From Paenibacillus ginsengarvi (GTDB taxonomy: Bacteria; Bacillota; Bacilli; Paenibacillales; NBRC-103111), in NCBI RefSeq assembly GCF_003626695.1, contig NZ_RBAH01000020.1, positions 1-64,000 of the forward strand: 64,000 bases of DNA, read 5' to 3'. The notes below the pieces were generated by a model. It saw only the letters and a list, made by a program, of their open reading frames with translations, was not told the origin of the DNA and made no database searches. Shown one piece after another: positions 62,546 to 64,000 of this stretch (position 1 is its first letter; each line of letters opens with the position of its first letter). Made by a program: the position numbers and the translations under genes.

Positions 62546-63960
62546 ACAATCAAGAGATCGTATCGAAACTATGGAACTTATGTAACGTTCTCCGAGATGA
62601 CGGCATTACGTATCATCAGTACGTAACGGAGCTTACCTATATCTTGTTCTTGAAGATGGCGAAAGAAACGGAGACGGAAAAGGAAATCCCTGAGCAGTAT
62701 CGATGGGATCAACTACTTAAGCCAAAGGGCATTGATCTTAAGAAATTCTATAAGGAGTTGCTCAATCACTTAGGTGAGAATACCACAGGGCGAGTACGTG
62801 AAATTTATGCAGGGGCATCTTCTAACATCGATGAGCCCAAGAACCTTGAGAAGCTCATTACTTCGATTGACGCACTCGACTGGTATTCGGCTAAAGAAGA
62901 GGGGCTAGGCAACCTGTACGAGGGTTTGCTTGAGAAAAATGCAAACGAGAAGAAGTCTGGTGCTGGACAATACTTTACTCCCCGTGTCTTGATTGACGTG
63001 ATGACGAAGCTTGTTGATCCGAAGCCAGGCGAGCGGTGCAATGACCCTGCCTGCGGTACATTCGGCTTTATGATCGCAGCAGACCGTCATGTCAAGGATC
63101 AGACGGATGATCTGTTTACGCTATCGCCTGAATTGCAGGAATTCCAGCGGAAACATGCATTTTCAGGCTCTGAGCTTGTGCATGAAACACATCGTTTGGC
63201 CTTGATGAATGCAATGTTACATGATATCGAAGGACAGATCAAGCTAGGTGATACTTTGTCTAATCAAGGGAAGACAATGAAGGACTTTGATGTTGTGCTC
63301 ACGAATCCACCATTTGGAACGAAAAAAGGCGGCGAACGTGCGACACGTGATGACTTCACTTATCCGACATCAAACAAGCAGTTAAACTTCTTGCAGCATA
63401 TATATCGTAGTTTGAATGCGAATGATAAAGCGAGAGCAGCCGTCGTACTTCCAGATAACGTATTGTTTGCAGATGGTGACGGTGCTTCTATCCGTAACGA
63501 CTTAATGGACAAGTGCAGCCTGCATACGATTTTGCGTCTACCTACAGGGATTTTCTATGCTCAAGGAGTAAAGACAAACGTTCTCTTCTTTACCCGCGGC
63601 AAAACAGATAAAGACAATACTAAAGAAGTATGGTTCTATGATTTACGCACCAATATGCCTTCATTCGGCAAAACGACCCCGCTCAAGGAACAGCATTTTG
63701 ATGCATTTATCGCGGCATATAATGCGGAAGACCGTTGGAAGGTACAAGATGAGCGTTGGAACGTATATACACGGGAGCAAATCCGAGAAAAGAGCAACAG
63801 TCTTGATCTTGGCCTTATTCGTGATGATAGCGTTCTTGACTATGACGATCTTTCTGATCCAATCGAGAGTGGTGAAGAAGTTGTAGCACAGCTTGAAGAA
63901 GCTGTTGACTTGATCATGAGCGTCGTGAAGGAACTAAAGTCATTGGAGGTTAGTCGCTAA
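62542..63960 (+). CDS. hsdM: Type I restriction-modification system, M subunit
   Basis: A 472-residue N6-adenine methyltransferase. The N-terminal helical domain (LWNLCNVLRDDGITYHQYV) is followed by the SAM motif DPACGTFGFMIAADR (about 167-181) and the catalytic motif LTNPPFGTKKGG (about 252-263), with a C-terminal coiled region that contacts HsdS (VVAQLEEAVDLIMSVVKEL). The start is GTG at 62542, overlapping the hsdR stop, with a GGGGGA site. It modifies host DNA and is required for restriction. Confidence 0.93.
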   Translation: MNNQEIVSKLWNLCNVLRDDGITYHQYVTELTYILFLKMAKETETEKEIPEQYRWDQLLKPKGIDLKKFYKELLNHLGENTTGRVREIYAGASSNIDEPKNLEKLITSIDALDWYSAKEEGLGNLYEGLLEKNANEKKSGAGQYFTPRVLIDVMTKLVDPKPGERCNDPACGTFGFMIAADRHVKDQTDDLFTLSPELQEFQRKHAFSGSELVHETHRLALMNAMLHDIEGQIKLGDTLSNQGKTMKDFDVVLTNPPFGTKKGGERATRDDFTYPTSNKQLNFLQHIYRSLNANDKARAAVVLPDNVLFADGDGASIRNDLMDKCSLHTILRLPTGIFYAQGVKTNVLFFTRGKTDKDNTKEVWFYDLRTNMPSFGKTTPLKEQHFDAFIAAYNAEDRWKVQDERWNVYTREQIREKSNSLDLGLIRDDSVLDYDDLSDPIESGEEVVAQLEEAVDLIMSVVKELKSLEVSR

Positions 63961-64000
63961 TGGCTAAGAGCAAAAAGCAGAATTTATCGGCAAATGAATT
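63960..64000 (+). CDS. hsdS: Type I restriction-modification system, S subunit (5' end only)
   Basis: The ATG at 63960 overlaps the hsdM stop as TAATG and has GGAGG upstream. The visible codons read MAKSKKQNLSANE, which fits the common start of HsdS proteins in this operon type. The rest, including the two target-recognition domains, lies beyond the window. Confidence 0.7.
   Translation, partial: MAKSKKQNLSANE

Noticed and set aside
1..64000. CRISPR arrays and cas genes
   Set aside because: No regularly spaced repeats of 25-40 bases and no Cas protein motifs were seen.

Overview
The window looks like a chromosomal segment of a low-to-mid GC Firmicute of the Paenibacillaceae type (Paenibacillus, Cohnella or a close relative). 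The reasons are strong AGGAGG-type ribosome binding sites, frequent TTG and GTG starts, several secreted proteins with copper-amine-oxidase-N-like domains, two very large S-layer-homology (SLH) surface proteins, a BTAD/AAA/TPR regulator and a GyrI-like/VOC gene cluster. Base composition swings between GC-rich core-like blocks (8.7-25 kb) and AT-rich accessory blocks (1-8.5 kb, 49-51 kb, 55.7-59 kb).

Left accessory zone (1-8.5 kb). It opens with the 3' end (domains V and VI) of a group II intron. Then come small genes for ligand-binding regulators (a VOC protein, three GyrI-like proteins, an unusual VOC-GyrI-VOC fusion), a truncated IS110 transposase, DUF4177 and DUF5946 genes, and several broken genes. 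Three copies of a roughly 85-bp element (short motif, hairpin, short motif) lie between them. The zone reads as a decaying cargo region.

Surface and signalling zone (8.7-32.2 kb). A SWIM zinc-finger protein is followed by a 1567-residue secreted SLH protein with a GHL10-type glycoside-hydrolase-like domain, encoded divergently from a 1111-residue BTAD-AAA-TPR regulator. Next are a secreted stalk-domain protein and a minus-strand set of OmpR-type response regulator, histidine kinase, ABC ATPase and FtsX-type permease. A tandem 11-bp repeat in front of the ABC genes is a likely binding site for the regulator. Two more secreted stalk-domain proteins precede a long SLH protein containing a 735-bp tandem duplication; one base is missing in the second copy, so the frame is broken.

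Defence and RNA-repair zone (32.3-64 kb). A pair of WYL regulators is divergent from a slipin gene and an RlaP/YcgL-type nucleotidyltransferase gene. The leader of that pair contains a tRNA-like segment in permuted order (T arm first, then acceptor-like hairpin, D-arm piece, anticodon arm). Next is the candidate new system: an M48 protease, then a tightly packed operon of a DUF4145-pseudokinase, an active-looking Ser/Thr kinase, a small ORF, an Upf1-like SF1 helicase, an unrecognised winged-helix-like protein and a CorA-like membrane protein with two C-terminal helices. It is bracketed by a 112-bp repeat that is the promoter of a NERD-nuclease/UvrD-helicase gene; the left copy belongs to a paralogue deleted down to its promoter and tail. 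Then come two AT-rich membrane proteins, a McrB/McrC-like (DUF524) pair, two dead genes, a three-gene module (unknown protein, zinc ribbon, PD-(D/E)XK nuclease) and a type I restriction-modification operon hsdR-hsdM-hsdS, with hsdS cut by the window end. The genes from about 38 to 64 kb fit several stacked anti-phage systems, of which the kinase/helicase/CorA-like operon and the three-gene nuclease module do not match a system I can name.
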